A stretch of DNA of 64,000 nucleotides from RHLJ01 sp048058975 (GTDB taxonomy: Bacteria; Bacteroidota; Rhodothermia; Balneolales; Balneolaceae), in assembly GCA_048058975.1 (NCBI GenBank), contig JBLLNP010000011.1:1-64000 (forward strand), given 5' to 3'. Under the pieces are notes generated by a model. That model searched no databases. It was not told where the DNA came from and saw only the letters and a program-made list of their open reading frames with translations. The position numbers and the translations under genes are program-made. Shown piece by piece: positions 54,953-62,952 of this stretch (position 1 is the stretch's first letter; each line of letters begins with the position of its first letter).

Positions 54953-57754
54953 ATGCAATGGCAATCGACTGTAGAAAAGCTCGCTGATGAAAGTAAAATC
55001 AGCGAGAACCTGGCAAACCACATTATCACGCTTACCCAGATTCTGGAGCAGCTCAGCGCAGAACGATCGGGCGAAGATTTTATAAAAGTACTTGGGGAAT
55101 TTCCTCTTAATAGTAAAGAAGCTCTGGATGGTGGAAATGAAGACGAACTCAACCGCCTGAAAAAGCTTGTAAAAGAGATGTCTGGGAAAGACATCAAAGA
55201 ATACCTGAGGATTTACACCACATTTTTTCACCTGATTAACTCCCTGGAACAGCACGAAATCAGCCGGATTAACAGAAAGCGGGAATTTGAGGAGACTCCG
55301 GATAGTCCACGGAATGAAAGCATTCTGGAAGCAGTGCATAAAATGAAACAGGCAGGGTATTCGTTGGAGCAAGCGATCGGGGTATTTGAAACGATGGACA
55401 TCCAACCAACGATCACCGCTCATCCAACCGAAGCCCGGAGACGAAGTGTACTTACCAAGCAGCATGAAATCAGTACCATGATTGCGGATGTTGGGAGTGA
55501 CTCGCATACCGAGGATGAAAAGCGCCATCTTAGAAAAGAGATTTTCAACCAGATGAAGCTGCTTCTGATGACTGATGAAGTACGTGCGGAGCGGATGTCT
55601 GTGGAAGATGAAGTGGAAAACGGACTTTTCTTTTTTACTCATACCATTTGGGATGTGGTACCTAGTCTTTATAGGGATATTCGTCTGGCCCTGGAAACCT
55701 ATTATGGAGAAGCAGGAGAAATACCCATTGTGCTAAAGTATCGCTCCTGGATTGGAAGCGACCGGGATGGGAATCCTAATGTCACTTCTTCGGTAACCTG
55801 GAAAACAATGATAGAGCAACGAAAAACGACTCTTCGAACTTACTTGAAGAGATTGGATCATTTGCGGCGTTACCTGAGCGTTTCCTACAAAGAAACTTCT
55901 ATTTCTGATGAACTACGTTCTTCCTTAAGAAGTGAAGAAGCAGTTAATCCATTAAGTGAATTATTCGAGCGTCGCTATCAGCGAGAACCTTATCGTCGTA
56001 AGCTCACACACATGATGCAATACATTCAGCAGCAACTGGATGCGATATCAAACGATAAAGATGAAGTTCTTAAACAGGCTGGAAAATATACTTCTGCTGA
56101 TTTTATAAATGATCTGGAGCTTATCCGAAACAGCCTCATAGAGAATAACCTGGTAGGACTAAGTGAACAGGGAAGGCTTCAGGATTTATTGATTTGTGCT
56201 AAAACATTTGGATTTCATCTCACCTCGCTGGATATCCGCCAACACAGTCGTTTGCATGAAGAAACAGTAGAAGAACTACTGAGTAAAGGGAATGTGATTG
56301 AGGGATATGGCAAGTTATCAGAAGAAGAAAAAATTGAGGTGCTGGTAAAAGAACTCAGAAATCCTCGTCCATTAAGTCCTTTTAAAAGCAAACGTTCTCC
56401 TGTTGCAAGCCGCGTAATGACGGTTTTTGAGGAAATCCGGGACATGATTGAACTGGATCCAAATTCGTTTGGAAGCTACATCATAAGCATGACACATGGC
56501 GTTAGTGATATGCTGGAGGTATTGATAATCGCCAAAGAGCTTGGTTTGTGGAGTTATATTGATGGTAAGGTAGAGACTTCATTGGATGTAGTTCCTCTTT
56601 TTGAAACCATTGAAGACTTGGGAGCCAGCAGCAAAGTGATGGCCGACATGTTTGAGCATGAGATGTTCGGGAAGCAGATTCATTCCAGAGGCAACTTCCA
56701 GGAGATTATGCTTGGCTATTCCGATAGTAATAAAGATGGTGGTTATTGGATGGCGAACTGGGCATTGAACAAAGCTCAATATGATTTAGGAATTACATGT
56801 CGTAAATACGGCATCGATTTCCGCTTATTTCATGGAACGGGAGGAACGGTTGGTCGTGGAGGAGGGCAATCCAACAAAGCAATTGTTGCAATGCCGCCGG
56901 TTGCAAATAATGGCCGAATTCGATTTACCGAACAAGGAGAAGTAATTTCATTTCGTTACTCGCTAACTTCCATTGCACATCGCCATTTAGAACAACTTGT
57001 AAACGCGATGGTTCAGGTTACGATGGCCCAAAAAGATAAACCGGGCTATCTCAGCGATTCCAATTACGAATGGGATATGATGCAGGAGTTGGCATCTACA
57101 ACGATGACGGCATACCGGGGTTTGATTGATGATGAAAAATTCTGGGATTGGTACTCTGGTATTACGCCTATTGAGCATATCGGAAAGCTCCCGATTGCAT
57201 CCCGACCGGTATCAAGAGGAACAGGAGGAAAACTGGACTTTTCGGGATTAAGAGCAATTCCATGGGTATTCGCATGGACCCAGGTTCGCTATAATGTTCC
57301 GGGCTGGTATGGTATTGGAAAAGGTTTATCGACAATTTTTGAGAAATACCCTGATGGAAAGCAGATTATTTCACGTTGGCAAAAAGAATGGAAGTTCTTT
57401 TATACGGTGATGAATAACTCTCAGCGTGAAATTGCCCGAACCCATATCGCTACTTCGTTGATTTATAATGATCCGAATGATCACTATTTCCATGATAAGA
57501 TCACTCATGATCTGGGTCTTGCAGTAGAGGGAATCACCGGAGTAGCTGGAACAAAAAATATTCTGGATCATAACCCGGTTATTCAACGATCGATACTTTT
57601 CCGTAATCCATTTACTTATCCATTAAATATCATTCAGTCTGAATTGCTTAACCGTTGGGATCACGTAAAAACGGACGAAGAAAAGGCAGAATTAACCGAG
57701 TTAATTTTTCTGAATATTAATGGTATTGCTGCAGCGATGCAGAGTACCGGGTGA
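54953..57754 (+). CDS. ppc: Phosphoenolpyruvate carboxylase
   Basis: 933 residues, slightly longer than E. coli PEPC. The catalytic motifs TAHPTEARRRS (His157), GYSDSNKDGGYWMANW and FHGTGGTVGRGGG are intact, as are GRLQDL-type central segments. The C-terminus NINGIAAAMQSTG has the usual terminal Gly. It makes oxaloacetate from PEP and bicarbonate, feeding the TCA cycle and aspartate-family amino acids. Start at 54953; a second in-frame choice is not obvious. Confidence 0.97.
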   Translation: MQWQSTVEKLADESKISENLANHIITLTQILEQLSAERSGEDFIKVLGEFPLNSKEALDGGNEDELNRLKKLVKEMSGKDIKEYLRIYTTFFHLINSLEQHEISRINRKREFEETPDSPRNESILEAVHKMKQAGYSLEQAIGVFETMDIQPTITAHPTEARRRSVLTKQHEISTMIADVGSDSHTEDEKRHLRKEIFNQMKLLLMTDEVRAERMSVEDEVENGLFFFTHTIWDVVPSLYRDIRLALETYYGEAGEIPIVLKYRSWIGSDRDGNPNVTSSVTWKTMIEQRKTTLRTYLKRLDHLRRYLSVSYKETSISDELRSSLRSEEAVNPLSELFERRYQREPYRRKLTHMMQYIQQQLDAISNDKDEVLKQAGKYTSADFINDLELIRNSLIENNLVGLSEQGRLQDLLICAKTFGFHLTSLDIRQHSRLHEETVEELLSKGNVIEGYGKLSEEEKIEVLVKELRNPRPLSPFKSKRSPVASRVMTVFEEIRDMIELDPNSFGSYIISMTHGVSDMLEVLIIAKELGLWSYIDGKVETSLDVVPLFETIEDLGASSKVMADMFEHEMFGKQIHSRGNFQEIMLGYSDSNKDGGYWMANWALNKAQYDLGITCRKYGIDFRLFHGTGGTVGRGGGQSNKAIVAMPPVANNGRIRFTEQGEVISFRYSLTSIAHRHLEQLVNAMVQVTMAQKDKPGYLSDSNYEWDMMQELASTTMTAYRGLIDDEKFWDWYSGITPIEHIGKLPIASRPVSRGTGGKLDFSGLRAIPWVFAWTQVRYNVPGWYGIGKGLSTIFEKYPDGKQIISRWQKEWKFFYTVMNNSQREIARTHIATSLIYNDPNDHYFHDKITHDLGLAVEGITGVAGTKNILDHNPVIQRSILFRNPFTYPLNIIQSELLNRWDHVKTDEEKAELTELIFLNINGIAAAMQSTG

Positions 57755-57826
57755 TGAAAGGGAAAGGAAAATAACTTATATTAACTGGCTCCCAGAATTT
57801 TAGAAAAGACTTAAAAAAAGAGAACC

Positions 57827-58915
57827 ATGAATGAGACATTGACAAAACCAGCCATTAAAATAGAAGAAGCCGAATACAGCAGAATAGGAGAGGTGGATTT
57901 TGATAATCTCCAGTTTGGAAAAATACTAGGGGATCATATGTTCGAAATGCATTTTCGCAATGGGGCATGGGGAGAGCCTTCGATTAAACCTTTTGGCAAA
58001 ATTGAAATTACCCCGGCACTGAATGTGATGCACTATGGCCAGGCTGTTTTTGAGGGAATGAAAGCGTTTTATGTGGATGAAAACACAGTAAATATTTTCC
58101 GTCCGGATGTTCATTTCGAGCGATTCAATAAATCAGCACAAAGGATCTGTATTCCTGAAACGGATTACGAAACATTCATTACAGCGCTGGAAGAACTCAT
58201 TCGTCTCGATAAAAAATGGATTCCCAAAAAACCGGGTACAGCTATGTATATTCGTCCCGTTATTTTTGCCAGTGATGATTATCTGGCAGCGCGTGTTTCA
58301 GATGTATATAGTTATTATATCATTACTTCTCCGGTTGGGGCTTATTATGCAGAAGGATTTAATCCTGTATCGTTAACCACTCCAAACGGATATGTTCGTG
58401 CGGTTAAAGGAGGTACAGGTGAGGCCAAAACCGCTGGAAATTATGCGGCAAGTTTCCTTCCTGCTAAAAAAGCACAACAAGAAGGATATACTCAGGTTCT
58501 TTGGCTGGATGCGATTGAAAATAAGTATATCGAAGAAGTGGGTACAATGAATATCCACTTTTTGATTGGAGATACTCTTGTTACCCCAGAACTAACCGGC
58601 TCAGTACTTGCCGGAGTAACTAGAAAGTCGGTTACTGCACTCGCTGATGAGTGGGGCTATAATGTAGAAGAACGAAGAATCTCAATTGACGAAGTATTTG
58701 AGGCTTCGAGAAATGGATCGCTTAAAGAAGTGTTTGGTTCCGGTACTGCGGCAGTTATTTCCCCTGTTGGACTTATTCAGCACAATGGAGAAACCATTCA
58801 TATTGGAAATGGCAGGATTGGGGACTTCGCTCAACGCTTGTTCGATGAAATCACAGGAATCCAGTACGGAAAAATTGAAGATCGCCACGGCTGGGTTCAT
58901 TCGGTAGAAGTTTAA
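57827..58915 (+). CDS. ilvE: Branched-chain amino-acid aminotransferase
   Basis: 362 residues, a fold-type IV PLP enzyme. The PLP lysine is Lys201 in EAKTAGNYAAS. VMHYGQAVFEGMKAF and EEVGTMNIHFLIGD are conserved in the longer BCAT form. It catalyses the last step of Val/Leu/Ile synthesis. It lies 72 nt after ppc and 22 nt before the toxin-antitoxin pair. Confidence 0.95.
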   Translation: MNETLTKPAIKIEEAEYSRIGEVDFDNLQFGKILGDHMFEMHFRNGAWGEPSIKPFGKIEITPALNVMHYGQAVFEGMKAFYVDENTVNIFRPDVHFERFNKSAQRICIPETDYETFITALEELIRLDKKWIPKKPGTAMYIRPVIFASDDYLAARVSDVYSYYIITSPVGAYYAEGFNPVSLTTPNGYVRAVKGGTGEAKTAGNYAASFLPAKKAQQEGYTQVLWLDAIENKYIEEVGTMNIHFLIGDTLVTPELTGSVLAGVTRKSVTALADEWGYNVEERRISIDEVFEASRNGSLKEVFGSGTAAVISPVGLIQHNGETIHIGNGRIGDFAQRLFDEITGIQYGKIEDRHGWVHSVEV

Positions 58916-58937
58916 AGAATTCATTAAGGATTAAGTT

Positions 58938-59135
58938 ATGAGCTCAATAGTTGTACATCCGAAGAATAAAGAAGAGTTTGAATTCATTACTCATTTACTA
59001 AAGAAGCATGGTATTGAATCGAAGATTTTGTCGGAGGAAGAAATAGAAGACATAGGGCTTTCAATGTTGATAAAAGAGGCTGACATTTCAGAAAAAGTTT
59101 CAGAAGAAGAGGTTCGTTATAAACTTAAGAACTAA
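58938..59135 (+). CDS. Antitoxin-like small protein (DUF2683-type)
   Basis: 65 residues, strongly acidic in the middle (LSEEEIEDIG) with a C-terminal VSEEEVRYKLKN tail. Its stop overlaps the toxin start by one base, the standard antitoxin-then-toxin order. No DNA-binding motif is certain. Confidence 0.8.
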   Translation: MSSIVVHPKNKEEFEFITHLLKKHGIESKILSEEEIEDIGLSMLIKEADISEKVSEEEVRYKLKN

Positions 59136-59401
59136 TGAAAGTTGAGTTTCTTAGGAAGTTCTATAAAGACCTGGATAAAATTAAACGTCCCAAAGATAAT
59201 GCTGCAATTCTCGAAATAATTGATTCAACTAAAGAAGTAGCGTCTATAAGTGAATTACCCTCAACTAAAAAATTAGTTGGATTTGCGAATGCATATAGGA
59301 TAAGAGTAGGTGATTTAAGGATAGGTGTCCTTTTAGAGGGTGATACTGTTATTTTTGTAAGAGTAGCTAATCGAAAAGATATTTACAGGATTTTCCCATG
59401 A
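59135..59401 (+). CDS. RelE/ParE-superfamily toxin
   Basis: 88 residues with the RelE/ParE pattern: FLRKFYKDLDKIK, LVGFANAYRIRVGDLRIGVL and VRVANRKDIYRIFP (C-terminal Arg/Lys/Tyr). It probably cleaves mRNA at the ribosome or inhibits gyrase when unopposed. It is translated right after the antitoxin and overlaps crcB by 4 nt. Confidence 0.87.
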   Translation: MKVEFLRKFYKDLDKIKRPKDNAAILEIIDSTKEVASISELPSTKKLVGFANAYRIRVGDLRIGVLLEGDTVIFVRVANRKDIYRIFP

Positions 59402-59793
59402 GTCCCTTCAGCCTTATCAGCTTGCTTTCCGTTGGTGCAGGGGGATTCCTGGGCGCTACAAGTCGATACCTTTTGGCCGTTTCTGTTGATGATTATTTTA
59501 AGCCAGAACAGTTTCCGCTTGGGATTTTTTTGGTAAACATTATAGGTTGTTTACTTATCGGTTTACTAGCTGGAGTTTTTGAGATGAAAGGATGGATGAA
59601 TCCCGAACTTAGACTTTTCACCTTTGCCGGGTTCCTTGGTGGCTTCACCACTTTTTCTACTTTCGCCAACGATACTTTCTTATTGGGAAAAGAAGGAGAA
59701 TTTCTAGCTGCAATGCTGAATGTTGGTGGACAGGTAGTGCTTGGGCTTCTTTTTGTGTGGGTTGGGTATTCGATTGTAAAGTTGTTTTCTTAA
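59398..59793 (+). CDS. crcB: Fluoride channel CrcB/Fluc
   Basis: 131 residues, four helices. Conserved motifs GGFLGATSRY (15-24), NIIGCLLIGLL and GGFTTFSTFAND are present, so a homodimeric dual-topology fluoride exporter is expected. Its ATG overlaps the toxin stop (ATGA). No fluoride riboswitch precedes it. It therefore depends on the toxin-antitoxin transcript or an internal promoter. It is convergent with ghrA; the stop codons overlap. Confidence 0.92.
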   Translation: MSPFSLISLLSVGAGGFLGATSRYLLAVSVDDYFKPEQFPLGIFLVNIIGCLLIGLLAGVFEMKGWMNPELRLFTFAGFLGGFTTFSTFANDTFLLGKEGEFLAAMLNVGGQVVLGLLFVWVGYSIVKLFS

Positions 59794-60716
59794 TACCCTC
59801 TCTTTCTATCAACTCCATTTAACAAGTCCATTCCAGATAGACTTCTTTTATAATTCTCTACAATTTGTTCAGCTGCTTCTTTAGGATTGGTGATGGATGC
59901 CACATGAGGGGTAATCATAATATTAGGTCGGTTCCAGAATAGATGATTGGAGGGTAATGGTTCCTCTTCAAATACATCCAGGCAAGCACCCTTTAATACC
60001 CCGGTATCCAGTGCATAGATCAAATCCTCTTCAATCAGATGACCTCCCCTTGCCACATTTATTAAATAAGCGGGAGTCTTAAGCTTCTTAAATAAATCCA
60101 GTTCAAGAATACCGGAGGTTTCTTTGGTTAGAGGAAGCAGACACACCAGAATATTTGTTCGTGCCAGAAACTCATCAAATTCGCGGTCATCAAAGCAATC
60201 AACTCCATGGATGTTTTTCTTGTACTTCGACCAACCTGCTACCGAATACCCATTAACCAATAACCAATCTGCAACAGCAGAACCCATTTCGCCTAACCCC
60301 ATGATTCCAACCGTACAATCTTCTTTAGAAACCGGGTCATGTTTACTCCAATATCCTTCTCTTTTCTGATCTACATATCTTGAAGTATGAAAACGATAGT
60401 TCTGAATGGCGTTTAGCACATATTCTGCCATCTGGGATTTGAGGGAAGGAATCACTACCCGTGCCAGTTTTACTGATTCCGGAATCGCTTCATCTTTAAG
60501 AAGATGATCTACACCTGCACCAAGAGAAGTCACTGCTTTCAAATTAGGGTATCCATCCAGTACTTTTTCGGGATGGTGCCAGCTCACGGCAAAGGTTACC
60601 CGTTCCTTTTTTTCAACGCGAGGCCAGATTTCAATATCCAGATTAGCATCTACTTCCAGAAGTGCTTCTTTCAGGGGGTTCATGTCCCGGTTTTTGGCAA
60701 TGAGTAAGAGTGACAT
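59790..60716 (-). CDS. ghrA: NAD(P)-dependent 2-hydroxyacid dehydrogenase (GhrA-like)
   Basis: 308 residues from the ATG at 60716, where the conserved MSLLLIAKN starts; the frame extends upstream to 60770 without similarity. Rossmann motif GIMGLGEMGSAVA and catalytic Arg in NVARGGHLIEEDL, plus Glu and His in the C-terminal DVFEEEPLP and ITPHVAS. It reduces glyoxylate or hydroxypyruvate to glycolate or glycerate. Confidence 0.9.
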   Translation of the reverse strand: MSLLLIAKNRDMNPLKEALLEVDANLDIEIWPRVEKKERVTFAVSWHHPEKVLDGYPNLKAVTSLGAGVDHLLKDEAIPESVKLARVVIPSLKSQMAEYVLNAIQNYRFHTSRYVDQKREGYWSKHDPVSKEDCTVGIMGLGEMGSAVADWLLVNGYSVAGWSKYKKNIHGVDCFDDREFDEFLARTNILVCLLPLTKETSGILELDLFKKLKTPAYLINVARGGHLIEEDLIYALDTGVLKGACLDVFEEEPLPSNHLFWNRPNIMITPHVASITNPKEAAEQIVENYKRSLSGMDLLNGVDRKRGY

Positions 60717-60740
60717 TAGTTTATACTTTAAGTGTCTTTG

Positions 60741-60801
60741 CGAAGGCTTCACGAAGCAAGCCCGAAGCAATCTCGGGTAAATCTACGGGATTGCTTTGTC
60801 G
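60741..60801. repeat. Dispersed GAAGCAATC hairpin repeat
   Basis: AAGCAATC (60765-60772) and GATTGCTT (60789-60796) form arms; CCCG/CGGG at 60761-60777 nests at one end. It is related to the repeat at 39438-39482. Confidence 0.65.
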
Positions 60802-60903
60802 AATACATTTGAAATCACTATAAATTATAGTACACCTCTTAAAGATAAATGTTCTTTGTCATCGAATTACCTAACATTTACAGAAATGACAAAAGTTGAA
60901 GTA

Positions 60904-62238
60904 TTAAACCTCCGTTTTTGCTGCCATCAATTCATCCCAACGAGTGGTATAGCGGTTACTCAGATAGTTTTGGTTCATTAGCCATTTATTTCGGTGACCA
61001 CCTTTTTTATGAAGCCCTGTGGCAGCAAAAGCGGTGTGATTTCTTCCAAATCGGGAATTAATCCGGTCAACACATTCCATCAGCCGGAACTGTTTTTGAG
61101 TATATAGCTCAGGATCAAATAAGTCCATTTGCACCTCGCTATTGGGTACAATACCGGTAAGCATGACGGCCGCTTTTTTGTATTTACGTCCTTCTTCGAA
61201 AGCGTGGGCGGTAAGTGCTTTTGCAACCTTAATCATTGTTGGTGTGTGTGCCGTGGGGACTTTCATCGGGTAACCCGCTCCAAACTTGTATTTTCCGCGA
61301 ATGTTATCGTACTTATCACCAATCAGGTTGATATGAATATTGGAAGCCACTGAGTTTTGTGCCCGTAGTTTTTCAGCGGCCCGGCTCACAAAGGTAGCTA
61401 CGGCTTCCTGGATGTCTGAAAGTTCATACAATGGTTTTCCAAACATGCGGGAGGTCAGGATACCCTTTCTTGAGTCACGCCCTTCGCTTAATCCCGAACA
61501 AGGAAATCCATTCAATTCCAGTACCGTTCTCAAACCGGTTACAGCCAGATGTTTTCGCACCCATGTTTTATTATTGATGGTTTTCTTCAAATCTAACGCA
61601 TTGTTGATGCCATAACGGTTCAATCGAATGGTGAGTCCTTGCCCGATTCCCCAAATCTCCTGAATGGGTGTTTTTCCCAAAAATCTATCTATTTCAGGGT
61701 GATTGGTAAGATCAAGCACATTACTGAATTCAGGATTTTTCTTGGCAATGTGATTCGCGATTTTTGCCAGGGTTTTACTTGGCGCAATCCCTACCGACAC
61801 CGGAAGCCCCGTCCATTGAGCAATGGTGTTTTTGATTACAGTACCGTATTCGTTCATACTGGGATAAATATTGGTGGAAAGCTCCGCAAAAGCTTCATCG
61901 ATACTATATACTTCAATATCATGAGTGAGATATCGGAGCGTTTCCATTACCCGGTGCGACATGTCTCCATACAAAGCATAATTCGAAGACCGTACAGCGA
62001 CTCCCTTTTCTTTGAACTGCTTTCTGTACTTAAATTCAGGCGCACCCATTGGAATGTCGGCATCTTTCGCTTCCTCAGAACGGGCAATTACACACCCGTC
62101 ATTATTAGAAAGGATCGCAATCGGCTTGTTATTCAAAGAAGGATCAAATACCCGCTCGCACGATGCATAAAAGTTGTTACAATCGACCATTGCATAAGTC
62201 AGAGTACGAGGGTGAGACGGGAGGGAATCTAGAAACAT
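60904..62238 (-). CDS. umuC: Y-family DNA polymerase, UmuC (Pol V catalytic subunit)
   Basis: 444 residues from the ATG at 62238 (a GTG at 62250 adds four). Active-site motifs are VDCNNFYASCERVF and YSIDEAFAEL, and the finger motif SNNDGCVIARS is present. The clamp-binding QMDLFDP lies near residue 370. A DUF4113-type C-terminus follows. It performs error-prone bypass of DNA lesions, normally with a processed UmuD' dimer. A tandem heptamer array separates it from umuD. Confidence 0.93.
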   Translation of the reverse strand: MFLDSLPSHPRTLTYAMVDCNNFYASCERVFDPSLNNKPIAILSNNDGCVIARSEEAKDADIPMGAPEFKYRKQFKEKGVAVRSSNYALYGDMSHRVMETLRYLTHDIEVYSIDEAFAELSTNIYPSMNEYGTVIKNTIAQWTGLPVSVGIAPSKTLAKIANHIAKKNPEFSNVLDLTNHPEIDRFLGKTPIQEIWGIGQGLTIRLNRYGINNALDLKKTINNKTWVRKHLAVTGLRTVLELNGFPCSGLSEGRDSRKGILTSRMFGKPLYELSDIQEAVATFVSRAAEKLRAQNSVASNIHINLIGDKYDNIRGKYKFGAGYPMKVPTAHTPTMIKVAKALTAHAFEEGRKYKKAAVMLTGIVPNSEVQMDLFDPELYTQKQFRLMECVDRINSRFGRNHTAFAATGLHKKGGHRNKWLMNQNYLSNRYTTRWDELMAAKTEV

Positions 62239-62253
62239 ACTATCTTTCACTTA

Positions 62254-62280
62254 ACGAATAACGAATAACGAATAACGAAT
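62254..62280. repeat. Tandem ACGAATA heptamer array (about 3.9 copies)
   Basis: ACGAATA repeats at 62254, 62261, 62268 and 62275 fill the space between the umuD stop and the umuC start. No Shine-Dalgarno lies in it. Slippage would change the spacing in 7-nt steps. Confidence 0.85.
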
Positions 62281-62757
62281 TCACATTTCATACACCTTCT
62301 CCTCTTGTTCTGTCTCTTCTTTTTGATTTTTGAACCGATGAATTAAGTGTGTAGCTACTCCCCATACGGTCCATTCGGTACCTTCATTCACAGGAATAGG
62401 CGCGTATCTTATATCCCCCGAAACAAGAAAAATTCGGTTTCCTTTTTTTGCCAGGCGGCGAATAATTACTTCTTCGTTCAATGAAACAATGATTATGGAA
62501 CCGTCACGAGGATGGAGAGACCGATCAACTACGAGGATATCTCCATCATAAATTCCGGCGGCTTGCATCGCGCTTCCTTCTGCACGCACATAAAAAGTGG
62601 AGGTGGGTCGGTGTACAATCAGTTCTTCCAGACTTAATGATTTTTCCAGGTGATCACCTGCGGGAGAAGGAAAACCAGTTTCAATTTTACGGGATAATTC
62701 GAGCATCTCAGAATCATCATGCTTTGTTTTAGTAGCGTACGAATTCAGTCCTTTCAT
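62281..62757 (-). CDS. umuD: UmuD-like S24 peptidase fold protein, apparently catalytically dead
   Basis: 158 residues. Alignment by eye to E. coli UmuD is clear along GFPSPAGDHLEKS, STFYVRAEG, YDGDILVVDRSLHPRDG and the C-terminus. The catalytic Ser position of GDSM is Ala63 (GSAM) and the catalytic Lys position of TVKKL is Arg100 (IIRRL). The scissile pair is Thr27-Gly28 instead of Cys-Gly or Ala-Gly. It could act unprocessed, in a dominant-negative or structural role, or be processed by another protease. A Shine-Dalgarno AAGGAG lies 8 nt before the ATG. Confidence 0.88.
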   Translation of the reverse strand: MKGLNSYATKTKHDDSEMLELSRKIETGFPSPAGDHLEKSLSLEELIVHRPTSTFYVRAEGSAMQAAGIYDGDILVVDRSLHPRDGSIIIVSLNEEVIIRRLAKKGNRIFLVSGDIRYAPIPVNEGTEWTVWGVATHLIHRFKNQKEETEQEEKVYEM

Positions 62758-62770
62758 CAGTCAATCTCCT

Positions 62771-62788
62771 TACATATAATTATATGTA
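62771..62788. promoter_or_regulatory. 18-bp perfect palindrome upstream of umuD
   Basis: TACATATAATTATATGTA sits directly behind the Shine-Dalgarno sequence, 13 nt from the umuD start. An overlapping ATGTACAT lies at 62784-62791. It is the best candidate SOS or LexA-type operator, though its sequence differs from the enterobacterial SOS box. Confidence 0.6.
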
Positions 62789-62952
62789 CATTATATGTGT
62801 ATTGATTGAGAATGTAAATGTTTTTTTGAAGATTGGAAGAAAAATAATTCAGTTTAGAGAAGGGATAAGTGGAAACTGAAAAAGAAATTATATGTTAATT
62901 AACAGAAACTTAATACGTGATTAAGTTATCAATTTTATACCTTTCTTAAGCC

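Noticed and set aside
54935..55642. 235-codon minus-strand ORF opposite ppc
   Set aside because: It is antisense to the highly conserved N-terminus of PEP carboxylase; long antisense frames arise from codon bias.
58916..59397. Fluoride riboswitch for crcB
   Set aside because: The upstream sequence is coding (antitoxin and toxin) and no crcB-motif core is visible.
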